Shown: positions 42,798-51,162 of the stretch, piece by piece
Position numbering within the stretch: position 1 is the stretch's first letter
Layout of the letters: the number at the start of each line of letters is the position of its first letter
Assembly (NCBI RefSeq): GCF_947488185.1
Contig: NZ_CANKYM010000002.1
Location: 806,001 to 870,000 of the forward strand
Length of the DNA: 64,000 nucleotides
Reading direction: 5' to 3'
Source: an uncultured Roseobacter sp.
Lineage (GTDB): Bacteria > Pseudomonadota > Alphaproteobacteria > Rhodobacterales > Rhodobacteraceae
Notes under the pieces: generated by a model
Database searches by the model: none
Seen by the model: only the letters and a program-made list of their open reading frames with translations
Told to the model about the DNA's origin: nothing
Translations under genes and position numbers: made by a program

Positions 42798-43847
42798 ATG
42801 GCGCAAGTCACGCTTGAACAGCTCCGCAAGGTCTATCCCAACGGCAATGAGGCCGTGCAGACCTGCAGCTTTGAAATCCCCGATGGCGAATTTGTCGTGC
42901 TGGTGGGGCCGTCGGGCTGCGGGAAATCCACGCTGCTGCGGATGATCGCCGGGCTGGAGGAAATCTCCGATGGGTCGCTCTACATTGGCGATGCGGTGGT
43001 CAACGATGTCGATCCGGCAGATCGCAACATCGCGATGGTGTTCCAGAACTACGCGCTTTATCCGCATATGACGGTGGAGCGGAACATGGGCTACGGGCTG
43101 CGCAACCGTGGCATCCCAAAGGCTGAGATCGACGCCAAGGTGCGCGAAGCGGCCACCATGCTGAACCTGACAGAGTATCTGGACCGACGGCCCAGCCAGC
43201 TGTCGGGGGGGCAGCGTCAGCGGGTCGCCATGGGCCGTGCGATCGTGCGCCAGCCGGAGCTGTTCCTGTTTGACGAACCGCTGTCGAACCTCGACGCCAA
43301 ACTGCGCAACCAGATGCGGATCGAGATCAAGGCGCTGCAGCGCAGGCTGGGCACAACGGCGGTCTATGTGACCCATGATCAGGTCGAGGCGATGACCATG
43401 GCTGACCGCATCATCGTGCTGAACGAAGGGCGGATCGAGCAGATCGGCACGCCTTCGGATGTCTATAACCATCCTGAATCCACCTTTGTGGCGAGCTTCA
43501 TCGGTGCGCCTGCGATGAACCTGCTGCCCGCCACAGTGGGGGCCGATCAGAAAATCACCCTGTCGGATGGCACGGTGCTGGCCGAGCATGCGCCAGAGGG
43601 CGCATCGGGGTCGGTTCTTGCTGGCGTGCGCCCCGAAGACGTTATGCTCGGTGCGGGCGACATCCCTTTTACCATCGACATCATCGAAGAGCTGGGCGCT
43701 CTGCGGTTGCTGCACGGCCAGTTGGGTGGTGCGCCGTTTTCCGTCAGCATCGGCAAGGACGAGCAGGCCGAAGCCGGTCCGGTGACACTTGGATTAAAGC
43801 AGGGCGCCCTGCACATCTTTGACCCACAAACCCAACGCCGCATATGA
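42798..43847 (+). CDS. ugpC: ABC transporter ATP-binding protein UgpC
   Basis: A 349-residue ATPase of the MalK/UgpC type. It has Walker [10 protein letters not shown] (37-45), the ABC signature LSGGQ (135-139), Walker B LFLFDEP (155-161) and the H-loop at VYVTHDQ. The C-terminal third is an OB-fold/TOBE regulatory domain ([15 protein letters not shown]). It powers import through UgpAE. Its stop overlaps the start of the next gene by four bases (ATGA). Confidence 0.93.
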   Translation: MAQVTLEQLRKVYPNGNEAVQTCSFEIPDGEFVVLVGPSGCGKSTLLRMIAGLEEISDGSLYIGDAVVNDVDPADRNIAMVFQNYALYPHMTVERNMGYGLRNRGIPKAEIDAKVREAATMLNLTEYLDRRPSQLSGGQRQRVAMGRAIVRQPELFLFDEPLSNLDAKLRNQMRIEIKALQRRLGTTAVYVTHDQVEAMTMADRIIVLNEGRIEQIGTPSDVYNHPESTFVASFIGAPAMNLLPATVGADQKITLSDGTVLAEHAPEGASGSVLAGVRPEDVMLGAGDIPFTIDIIEELGALRLLHGQLGGAPFSVSIGKDEQAEAGPVTLGLKQGALHIFDPQTQRRI

Positions 43848-44845
43848 CGCAGATCGTTGGGGCGCTGCCGCGGGTCACGGCGGCGGAGCGCGCGCGTATC
43901 CTCGCAGCCCCACGCACATCCGAGGCTAACGGCGCATTGATGGGGTCGATCCCAGCCATGACTGCGCTGGAGCAGGGTGGGACACCGGCGCGCGACGCGC
44001 TGCCGCGCAGCTTCACCGTGGCTGCATGGAACGTGGAGCGGTGCCTTTTCCCGCAAGAGAGTGCGGATCATCTGACGGAACACGCCCCGGCCATCGTGCT
44101 CCTGTCCGAGATGGACAGCGGCATGGCTCGCACGGCGCAGAAGAATACCAGCGCCGAGATGGCCGTGGCCCTGGGCATGACCTACGCCTTTGGGGTTGAG
44201 TTCTACGAAATGGGTCTTGGCGGAGAGACCGAGCGGGATTTCTGCACCGATGATTTCAATGCCGCCGGGTGGCACGGCAATGCGATCCTGTCGTCGGTGC
44301 CCTTTGAAAAGCTGGCGCTCATCCGTCTCGACCAGAAGGGCCATTGGTTCTGCACCGGACCGCAAAGCGCCGGCGATACCGGGCAGCCGCGTCTTGGCGG
44401 TCGCATGGCCGTGGCGGCGATTGTGCCCGCCGACACTGGACCGCTCTGCGTGGTGTCCACCCATCTGGAAAGCAACGCGCAGGCGCCCTATCGGCACGCG
44501 GAGTTCGCCCGCCTGCTGGCGGCGGTCGATGACTTTGCCCCGGGGCTGCCGGTGCTGATCGGGGGCGATCTGAACACCGGCAATCACATGCCGCCCGATT
44601 TCGACTGGCGCAAGGAGACCCTCTTTGCCCTGGCCGAAGAGCAGGGATACAGCTGGGATCTGACGGCCGAGGGCACGACCACCCGCGCCAGCCTGATCAC
44701 GCCCCATCCGACGCGCAAGATGAAGCTTGACTGGTTCGCAAGCCGGGGCGTGGCGGGCGCGGCGCTGCCGGTGCTGCCCTCCATACATGAAAGCGGACGC
44801 CCCTTGTCGGATCATGATTGCATGCTGTGCCGGGTGACGCTCTGA
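43844..44845 (+). CDS. Endonuclease/exonuclease/phosphatase-family hydrolase in the ugp operon
   Basis: A 333-residue protein with the EEP (DNase I/IMPase-like) fold. It has the AWNVER metal region, E in [14 protein letters not shown], the catalytic histidine in [14 protein letters not shown] (D and N catalytic), and the terminal SDHDC. This family hydrolyses phosphodiester or phosphate ester bonds using Mg. Its position as the last gene of a ugpBAEC operon, where UgpQ glycerophosphodiesterase is often found, suggests that it cleaves imported glycerophosphodiesters. No signal peptide is visible, so it is probably cytoplasmic. The substrate is inference. Confidence 0.85.
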   Translation: MTQIVGALPRVTAAERARILAAPRTSEANGALMGSIPAMTALEQGGTPARDALPRSFTVAAWNVERCLFPQESADHLTEHAPAIVLLSEMDSGMARTAQKNTSAEMAVALGMTYAFGVEFYEMGLGGETERDFCTDDFNAAGWHGNAILSSVPFEKLALIRLDQKGHWFCTGPQSAGDTGQPRLGGRMAVAAIVPADTGPLCVVSTHLESNAQAPYRHAEFARLLAAVDDFAPGLPVLIGGDLNTGNHMPPDFDWRKETLFALAEEQGYSWDLTAEGTTTRASLITPHPTRKMKLDWFASRGVAGAALPVLPSIHESGRPLSDHDCMLCRVTL

Positions 44846-44860
44846 CGCGACGGGCAGGTG

Positions 44861-45466
44861 TCAGGCCCGGGTGTATCTGGCGATCATCATGTCCACGCTG
44901 CTTTCCACGACCGCTTCCATCTGGGCGTTGGTGAGCATCTCTTCGCCCAGAACCACGGGCCAGAAGGCCTTGGCTTTGATCAGGGCGATGAACTCATCTG
45001 CGGCGGTATCGGCGTCGGCGATATCCAGCGCCCCGTCGTTATGAGCGTCCCGCAGCATCGCCACGAAGGCCGATTTCTTGTCGATCTTGCACTGCACCTC
45101 TGCCGCCAGCAGGGGACTGCGCAAAGTTTCGCTGATGATCATGCGCGACATCGCCATGACGGCAGGCGAGGAGAGCAGCCGCCCTTCGGCCCAGGCGAGA
45201 TCCCTCAATTGCGCGCGGATATCCCGGCCCGGTTCATAGCGCAAATCCAGCGTGTCGGTGATCCGCTCCGACAGCGTGGCCACGATGGATTGAAAGAGAT
45301 TGTGTTTGCTTTCAAAATACTTGTAGAGCGTGCGCTTGGAGACACCGGCGCGCGCGGAAATCGTGTCCATGCTGGCCGCCGCAAAGCCCTTGTCCTGAAA
45401 TTCCTGCACCGCCGCCTCGATGATCTGGCCGCGCTTGGAGCAGGGGGTCGTGTCTGTCAGTTCCAT
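44861..45466 (-). CDS. TetR-family transcriptional regulator
   Basis: A 201-residue regulator. The N-terminal TetR helix-turn-helix is IIEAAVQEFQDKGFAAASMD, then TISARAGVSKRTLYKYFESK (about residues 14-58). The rest is an all-helical ligand-binding and dimerisation domain. The start at 45466 (MELTDTTP) was chosen because the upstream frame lacks similarity. The intergenic region holds a 22-bp palindrome. It is divergent from the iorAB-like genes and likely represses them in the absence of an aldehyde or heteroaromatic substrate. Confidence 0.88.
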   Translation of the reverse strand: MELTDTTPCSKRGQIIEAAVQEFQDKGFAAASMDTISARAGVSKRTLYKYFESKHNLFQSIVATLSERITDTLDLRYEPGRDIRAQLRDLAWAEGRLLSSPAVMAMSRMIISETLRSPLLAAEVQCKIDKKSAFVAMLRDAHNDGALDIADADTAADEFIALIKAKAFWPVVLGEEMLTNAQMEAVVESSVDMMIARYTRA

Positions 45467-45511
45467 GTGCCTAGCTTTTAAGCATCCCGCCCGGCAGGTC
45501 AAATCGCACAG

Positions 45512-45533
45512 GTGTAAACTCGCCAGTTTACAC
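45512..45533. promoter_or_regulatory. TetR-type palindromic operator
   Basis: GTGTAAACT (45512-45520) and AGTTTACAC (45525-45533) are perfect 9-bp inverted arms around CGCC, between the divergent TetR gene and the molybdenum hydroxylase genes. The GTGTAAA core resembles the dyad at 10062-10078. It is a strong candidate binding site for the adjacent TetR protein. Confidence 0.75.
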
Positions 45534-45605
45534 TCAGGCGTGTCTCATTTAACCTACACGCATGAAGCGAGCGGCACCCATGCGTATGAGCGAGAGGAAC
45601 CCTGA

Positions 45606-46070
45606 ATGGCAATTTCACTGAAACTGAACGGCAAGACACATGAGGTCGACGCCGAGGCCGGCACACCCCTGTTGTGGGTGATCCGCGATGAACTGCAGAT
45701 GACCGGCACCAAATTCGGCTGCGGCGTGGCCTCCTGCGGGGCCTGCACCGTGCACATGGACGGCACGCCCGTGCGGTCCTGCCAGACCTATGTCGAAGAT
45801 GTGGGCGATGCGGAGATTACGACGATCGAGGCCATGGCCGACACCAAAGTTGGTGCCGCGGTCCAGCAGGCCTGGATCGAACTGGATGTGGTGCAATGCG
45901 GCTACTGCCAGTCGGGGCAGGTCATGTCGGCCGTTGGTCTGCTGAGCGAAAACCCCACGCCGACCGTCGAAGAAATCGAGAGCTACATGTACGGCAACGC
46001 CTGCCGCTGTGCCACCTATCAACGCATCCGCGCCGGTATCCAGCGCGCGTCCGAAATTCTGGAGGCCTGA
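45606..46070 (+). CDS. iorA: (2Fe-2S)-binding subunit of molybdenum hydroxylase (IorA-like)
   Basis: A 154-residue iron-sulfur protein with the plant-type [2Fe-2S] motif GCGVASCGACTVHMDG, then the second cluster cysteines in CGYCQSGQVM and CRCATYQRI. It is the electron-transfer subunit for the adjacent molybdopterin subunit. The ATG at 45606 follows AGAGGAACC. Similar two-gene systems oxidise isoquinoline, aldehydes or other heteroaromatic compounds, sometimes with a separate cytochrome subunit, which is not present here. Its stop lies one base before the start of the large subunit. Confidence 0.9.
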   Translation: MAISLKLNGKTHEVDAEAGTPLLWVIRDELQMTGTKFGCGVASCGACTVHMDGTPVRSCQTYVEDVGDAEITTIEAMADTKVGAAVQQAWIELDVVQCGYCQSGQVMSAVGLLSENPTPTVEEIESYMYGNACRCATYQRIRAGIQRASEILEA

Positions 46071-46071
46071 T

Positions 46072-48249
46072 ATGACCATTTCCACATCCCGCCGGGGATT
46101 TTTGAAAACTGCTGCCGCCTCCGGTGCCGTTCTGGTGCTGGGCATCCGTCCCGATGGTGTTCTGGCCGCCTCTGGTGAAAGCGCGATGCTGAACCCCTTC
46201 GTAAAGATTAGCGCCGACGGCTCGGTCACGGCAATCGTCAAGCATTTCGAGAAAGGGCAGGGACCGGCTACTGGCCTCTCCACTCTTATCGCCGAAGAGC
46301 TTGGCCTGCGTATGGACCAGATCGACTATGAGTTCGCGCCGTCCAACCCACAGGTCTACAATAACACGCTCTTCGGCCCCGTTCAGGGCACCGGGGGGTC
46401 GACCGCCATGGCCAATTCCTACCTGCAGTACCGTGAGGCCGGAGCCGCCGCCCGCGAGATATTGATTAGGGCGGCAGCGCAGACGTGGGGCGCAGAGGTC
46501 TCTGAACTCAAGATTGAGGACGGCGTGATTTCGGGCGCGGGCAACGCGGCGCCTCTGGGCGATTTCGTCGAACTGGCGGCGACGTTAGACGCGATAGCGG
46601 GTCCAAAGCTCAAGGACCCGTCAGAATTCCGACTAATCGGCAATCCGGACGTGCGCCGGCTCGACAGCGCCATAAAGGGCGACGGCCGCGCACAATATGC
46701 CATCGACGTCTTCCTGCCGAACCAGATGGTGGCGATGATCAAACGTCCCGAGCAGCGCGGCGCGCTGGCGACGGGGCTAGATGACAGCGGCGCGCAGGAG
46801 GTCAAAGGCTATATCCGCGCGGCCATTCTGCCCAATCAGGCGGGTGTCGCGGTCTATGCTGAAAATACATGGGCTGCGATGCAGGCACGCGATGTGATCG
46901 AGGTCGATTGGGATATGTCTGCGGCAGAGACCCGTAGTTCCGATGCCATCGAAGCCGAGATTCGCGCCGCACTCGACGCGGAACCCACCTACAATGTGAA
47001 CAAGACCGATGCCGCCGCCACGCAGGCGGCCCTTGACGGGGCGGCGCAGGTGGTGGAGCAGACGTTTTATTTTCCACTGCTGGCCCACGCGCCGATGGAG
47101 CCGTTGAATTGTACCATCGAGGCTACGGAAGACGGCGGTATCCTGTTGCATGACGGGTGCCAGTTCCCGACCGGTCCACATATGGCGATGGCGGAAATCT
47201 TCCAGCTGCCGATGGAGAAGATTCAGATCAAGACCATGCTGGCGGGCGGCTCCTTCGGGCGGCGTGCTACGCCCACGGCTGACTATCAGGTCGAAGCGGC
47301 GCTGGCCTTTGTGATGACCGACCGGACGCGTCCGGTCAAACTTGTCTGGTCGCGTGAGGATGACCTGCGCAGCGGGTATTATCGCCCGGCCTTTGGTCAC
47401 AAGGTGCGGATCGGGCTGGATGCGGATGGCGAGATTGTCGGCTGGGATCACCGCATTGCCGGTCAGCCGATCATGAAGGGCACGTCGTTCGAGAGCTTCA
47501 GCGTGCGCGACGGGGTGGATCACACCTCTGTCGAGGGGGCAGCGGACACGCCTTACCGCATTCCGGCGGCGCATTTCGGGCTGACCGATACGGAAAAGGC
47601 CACAAGCACGCTCTGGTGGCGCGCGGTGGGCCATACCCACACGGCCTATGTGATGGAGGTCATGATGGATATGGCAGCCAGTGCTGCGGGGCAGGACCCT
47701 GTGGCCTACCGGCTGAAGTACCTGGAGGGCGATCTCGATCAGCAGCGTATGGCGGGCGTTCTGAAGCTGGCTACCGATGAGGCCGGGTGGGGCAATGCAC
47801 CCGCCGGGCGCAGCCAGGGTGTGGCCGTGCATAAATCCTTCGGAACCTACGTGGCCGAGGTGGTCGAAATCTCGGGCACAGCCGAAGACGGCGTACGGAT
47901 CGAAAAGGTAACCTGCGCGGTGGATTGCGGCGTGGCCGTGAACCCCGACGTGATCAAGGCGCAGATGGAGGGCGGTATCGGCTATGGCATCGGCCATGTC
48001 ATGCGCGACCAGATCACCCTGACGGATGGGGCGGTGGATCAATACAACTTCCCCGACTACGAACCATTGCGGATCGGCGATATTGCCGAGATCAATGCTC
48101 ATATAGTCCCTTCGGCGGAGGCCCCAACCGGTGTTGGGGAACCCGGCACGCCACCTGCCGCCCCGGCGCTGGCCAATGCGATTGCTGCGAGCAGCGATTT
48201 GCGGGTCAGCAGCCTGCCGATGGCTGAAAACGGCGTGTCGTTCGCCTGA
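46072..48249 (+). CDS. iorB: Molybdopterin-binding subunit of molybdenum hydroxylase (IorB-like)
   Basis: A 725-residue subunit with a Tat signal, SRRGFLKTAAASGAVLVLG, so the enzyme is exported folded to the periplasm and the small subunit is probably carried along. It has the Mo-pterin motifs GGSFGRR and PMEPLNC, and the catalytic glutamate region GVGEPGTPP near the C-terminus. The length and motifs fit the IorB branch of the xanthine dehydrogenase family. The ATG at 46072 is two bases after the IorA stop codon. The substrate is unknown; an aldehyde or N-heterocycle is likely. Confidence 0.9.
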   Translation: MTISTSRRGFLKTAAASGAVLVLGIRPDGVLAASGESAMLNPFVKISADGSVTAIVKHFEKGQGPATGLSTLIAEELGLRMDQIDYEFAPSNPQVYNNTLFGPVQGTGGSTAMANSYLQYREAGAAAREILIRAAAQTWGAEVSELKIEDGVISGAGNAAPLGDFVELAATLDAIAGPKLKDPSEFRLIGNPDVRRLDSAIKGDGRAQYAIDVFLPNQMVAMIKRPEQRGALATGLDDSGAQEVKGYIRAAILPNQAGVAVYAENTWAAMQARDVIEVDWDMSAAETRSSDAIEAEIRAALDAEPTYNVNKTDAAATQAALDGAAQVVEQTFYFPLLAHAPMEPLNCTIEATEDGGILLHDGCQFPTGPHMAMAEIFQLPMEKIQIKTMLAGGSFGRRATPTADYQVEAALAFVMTDRTRPVKLVWSREDDLRSGYYRPAFGHKVRIGLDADGEIVGWDHRIAGQPIMKGTSFESFSVRDGVDHTSVEGAADTPYRIPAAHFGLTDTEKATSTLWWRAVGHTHTAYVMEVMMDMAASAAGQDPVAYRLKYLEGDLDQQRMAGVLKLATDEAGWGNAPAGRSQGVAVHKSFGTYVAEVVEISGTAEDGVRIEKVTCAVDCGVAVNPDVIKAQMEGGIGYGIGHVMRDQITLTDGAVDQYNFPDYEPLRIGDIAEINAHIVPSAEAPTGVGEPGTPPAAPALANAIAASSDLRVSSLPMAENGVSFA

Positions 48250-48560
48250 TCCTGCAGCCTTGGCGCGGTATTGGACTGCCGGGCCGGAACGTCGGAGGCG
48301 CAGAGTATGCGCCTCCGGATATCTGTCTGAAGCAGTCAACTTCTAGAGGGCCGCTTTCAGATTTCTGGCGGGCGCTGCCTTTGGCCGCTCCTGTCCGCAC
48401 TGCATCGCAATCAAAGTAAAACTCCGCGAGGCTGTCTGGCCCTGCGCGTCCAGACGATAAACCTGTCCTCCCCGACCTCGAAAGACGCCTGTTCCTGTCT
48501 TCTCCGATAACCGGCGCCCTGACCGATTTGGTCACCGTTTATCAGACAAGGAAAACCAAG
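48250..48560. other. Intergenic region with hairpin
   Basis: About 310 bases between iorB and the secreted hydrolase gene. It holds a GC-rich hairpin at 48293-48317 and otherwise no open frame with family resemblance or ribosome binding site. It probably carries the promoter of the hydrolase gene at 48561, but no good -35/-10 pair was found. Confidence 0.45.
48293..48317 (+). terminator. Hairpin terminator-like element after iorB
   Basis: GGAGGCGCA and TGCGCCTCC (48294-48302 and 48308-48316) pair perfectly, extended by C-G, around GAGTA. The U-tract is poor (ATATCTGTCT), so efficient intrinsic termination is uncertain. Confidence 0.45.
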
Positions 48561-50390
48561 ATGGCTGATTTCAACCCATCAGATTTACAAACCCCTCAAA
48601 AGCAAGCGCTTGACGCATTCATGACGGCAAACCAGGCCCCTGCGGCCTTGATCGAGGTTTGGCGCGACGGGCTGAGTGTGCGCAGTGCCGCAGGCGAACA
48701 GGCGCGGGGATCGGGGACGCCCGCACAAACCGGCAACACCTATGAAATTGGCTCCCAAACCAAGATGATGACCTCTGTGGTCGTGCTGCAACTGGCAGAG
48801 GAGGGGCTGATCGATCTGGACAAACCACTAGCGGATTACCTGCCTCCGGCGGTTGTTGATGGCATTGCCAACGCGGGGATCGCCACGGTGCGGCAGATGT
48901 TACAAAACAAGTCAGGCATCCCGGATTTTGACAGTGTGCTGGGCGATAGCGGTCGTCCGATCTATATTGAGCAGCTGATCAGCGATCCGACAGCACCCAT
49001 CGGGCCGGAGGCATTACTGCAGACCGTGGAGGACGTACCGGCGGATTTCGCACCGGGCACCGCTTATCAGTATTCAAACACCAATTTTCTGCTGCTGGAG
49101 CGTCTTGTCGAGAGTGTTACGGGCTCTTCGCTGGCGGATGAGATGATCACGCGGATTTTCACGCCAACGGGGATGGAGGACACCGGGTTCAAGGCCACAA
49201 CTGCGGGTGACGACCGGCTGCGTAGCTACGCGGATATCGGCACGGGTGACCTGACCGATGTGACCGACATTCCCCTGGATCTGGGTGCGACAGGCGGCGC
49301 TGTCTCAACGACATCGGATATGGTGCGCTTTCTTGATGCACTGTTGGTCTCAAAATCACTGCTGTCGCCCGACATGCTCACAGAGATGACAGATTTCGAG
49401 GCATATTTCACCAGCCCAGATGGTACGAACATCGTCAGCTTTGGTCTCGGTCTGACGTCGGCGCAGCTATATGGGCAGACCTTTGTTGGCTTTGACGGAG
49501 GGACCCTGGGTACCAATTCATCAACCTATCTGCATGTGGAAAGTGGGACGATCCTGAGCGTGGTCGCGAGCAGCAGCACAGCAGACCCCGCAAGCCTTCT
49601 TTTTGATGCGTTTGCAGCCATCTACAACGATGAGAACTGGGCCAGCTTTGACCCGGACGCAGGCAGCTTCTCGATTGCGGGCACTGCTGCGGATATCGAC
49701 CTTGCCGAGACGCTGGATGTGGAAGGTCAAACCCAGACCACGTTCAGCCTGGACGATGCGACCCTTACCTTTGAGGGCGCGCCCGATCAGCTGGACACAG
49801 ATGCATTCACCTTTTCCGACGGTTCGGTGCTTTGGATCGGGGACGGGGGCCGCGACCGCTTCGATGTGTTGCGGTCTGCGCGGGATGCCGCATATGCGGA
49901 CAACCAGCTTGTCGGAGGCGGAGGCAACGACCGGCTCGCAGGTGGGTTTGGCGATGACAGGATGGGCGGAGGTGCGGGCCACGACCGTATGAATGGCCGG
50001 GCCGGGGATGACCTTTTGGAGGGCGGCGCCGGGTGCGACCGGCTCATTGGGGCTGCGGGGGATGATACGCTCGACGGTGGAGACGGGCGTGATATCCTGA
50101 TTGGCGGCACGGGTGAAGACGTTTTGCAAGGTGGTGCAGGCAATGATCGGCTGTTTGGCGGGCGCGGTGCCGACAGCTTCGTTTTCGAGGCGGGTGACGG
50201 ACGTGATGCAATCCGCGATTTCGGCTTTGGCGAAGACGTGATCGACCTCAGCCAGACTGGCCTGAGTTTCGAGGACCTGCAGATCAGCCGGAGCTGGTGG
50301 GGCCGGGTGACTGTCGAGTATGGCGCCGGGGACAGCATCGAACTTCTTGATCGGTACTGTGAACTGCAGGAAAGCGATTTCCTGTTCTGA
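48561..50390 (+). CDS. Serine hydrolase (class C beta-lactamase fold) fused to RTX repeats
   Basis: A 609-residue secreted enzyme. The N-terminal 360 residues have the serine-hydrolase motifs SQTK (S65, K68) and YSN (171-173), and probably FDGGTLG in place of the KTG/HxG motif, as in D-alanyl-D-alanine carboxypeptidases or esterases of this family. About residues 450-550 form RTX nonapeptide repeats (GGGGNDRLAGG, GGAGNDRLFGG) that bind calcium, with a C-terminal type I secretion signal region. No N-terminal signal peptide is present. It may act on peptidoglycan, esters or lactones outside the cell. The ATG at 48561 follows AAGGAAAACC. Confidence 0.87.
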   Translation: MADFNPSDLQTPQKQALDAFMTANQAPAALIEVWRDGLSVRSAAGEQARGSGTPAQTGNTYEIGSQTKMMTSVVVLQLAEEGLIDLDKPLADYLPPAVVDGIANAGIATVRQMLQNKSGIPDFDSVLGDSGRPIYIEQLISDPTAPIGPEALLQTVEDVPADFAPGTAYQYSNTNFLLLERLVESVTGSSLADEMITRIFTPTGMEDTGFKATTAGDDRLRSYADIGTGDLTDVTDIPLDLGATGGAVSTTSDMVRFLDALLVSKSLLSPDMLTEMTDFEAYFTSPDGTNIVSFGLGLTSAQLYGQTFVGFDGGTLGTNSSTYLHVESGTILSVVASSSTADPASLLFDAFAAIYNDENWASFDPDAGSFSIAGTAADIDLAETLDVEGQTQTTFSLDDATLTFEGAPDQLDTDAFTFSDGSVLWIGDGGRDRFDVLRSARDAAYADNQLVGGGGNDRLAGGFGDDRMGGGAGHDRMNGRAGDDLLEGGAGCDRLIGAAGDDTLDGGDGRDILIGGTGEDVLQGGAGNDRLFGGRGADSFVFEAGDGRDAIRDFGFGEDVIDLSQTGLSFEDLQISRSWWGRVTVEYGAGDSIELLDRYCELQESDFLF

Positions 50391-50418
50391 TCCACCGTAT
50401 GACCACGCAGCCCCACAA

Positions 50419-50452
50419 GGCGACATCGGGCGTGTTTTCGCCTGATGTCGCC
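50419..50452 (+). terminator. Hairpin terminator-like element after the RTX hydrolase
   Basis: GGCGACATCGGGCG and CGCCTGATGTCGCC pair at 13 of 14 positions around the loop TGTTTT. No U-tract follows. The hairpin lies 29 bases past the stop codon and probably terminates or stabilises the transcript. Confidence 0.55.
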
Positions 50453-50571
50453 CGCTGGTTTGTCGGGTCAAAATGAATACCCGGATTAGCGGTGACATGG
50501 CGGGCGAATCCCGGCAAAGAACCTTTGCGTATTGCCCGTTTTTGCCCCGATATTTTGTGAAAGGCCCGTTC

Positions 50572-51156
50572 ATGACGTTCAAAGTCAGGTATCTCAGCCA
50601 CCCTCAGGTTCTTATCGATCCGGCCAAGGACGTCACCCGGTGGTCGTTGAACGACACAGGTCATGCCCGTGTCGCCCAACTTGCAGCATCCGGGAGATTG
50701 GCGGACACCACGCGGATCATCAGCAGTGCGGAGACCAAGGCGCTCGAGACCGCGCAACCCCTTGCGGATGCGCTGAACTGCCCGCTGGAAACGCGGGCAG
50801 ACATGCACGAGAATGACCGGAGTGCTACCGGCTTTTTGCCGCCCGATGCCTTTGAGCAAATGGCCGACCGGTTTTTTGCCGAGCCGGATCAAAGCGCGGC
50901 AGGGTGGGAAACCGCGCGCGCGGCACAGGCCCGGATTTGCGCCGAGGTCGAGGCATGCCTGGACGGCCACACCGGCGGTGACCTGCTGTTCGTGGGGCAC
51001 GGTGCCGTTGGCACCTTGCTTTATTGTGCGCTTGCAGGGGTGCCGATCAGCCGGACACATGATCAGGGTCCGGGCGGTGGTGGCAATTATTATGCCTTCG
51101 ATGCGGACACGCGCCGCCCGGGATCAGGATGGCGCCCGATGGAAGAGCTGATCTGA
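50572..51156 (+). CDS. Histidine phosphatase-superfamily protein
   Basis: A 194-residue protein of the phosphoglycerate mutase-like fold. In place of the usual RHG loop the N-terminus has RYLSHPQVLID, with a histidine in the phospho-acceptor position but the arginine and glycine altered. The second histidine motif FVGHGAVG is intact. IISSAETKALETAQPLADAL is typical of the family. It could be a phosphatase for a small sugar phosphate or a diverged member. The start at 50572 follows AAAGG; an upstream frame to 50473 is not supported. Confidence 0.82.
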   Translation: MTFKVRYLSHPQVLIDPAKDVTRWSLNDTGHARVAQLAASGRLADTTRIISSAETKALETAQPLADALNCPLETRADMHENDRSATGFLPPDAFEQMADRFFAEPDQSAAGWETARAAQARICAEVEACLDGHTGGDLLFVGHGAVGTLLYCALAGVPISRTHDQGPGGGGNYYAFDADTRRPGSGWRPMEELI

Positions 51157-51162
51157 AACGTA

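Noticed and set aside
41835..43715. 626-codon minus-strand open frame opposite ugpE and ugpC
   Set aside because: The composition is that of an antisense shadow (His/Arg/Gln-rich) and the sense strand encodes clear ABC transporter motifs.
46777..48339. 520-codon minus-strand open frame opposite iorB
   Set aside because: No domain or ribosome binding site; the sense strand has conserved molybdenum hydroxylase motifs.
49900..50180. Repetitive DNA in the RTX region as a mobile or satellite repeat
   Set aside because: It encodes glycine- and aspartate-rich nonapeptides of a calcium beta-roll within one reading frame.
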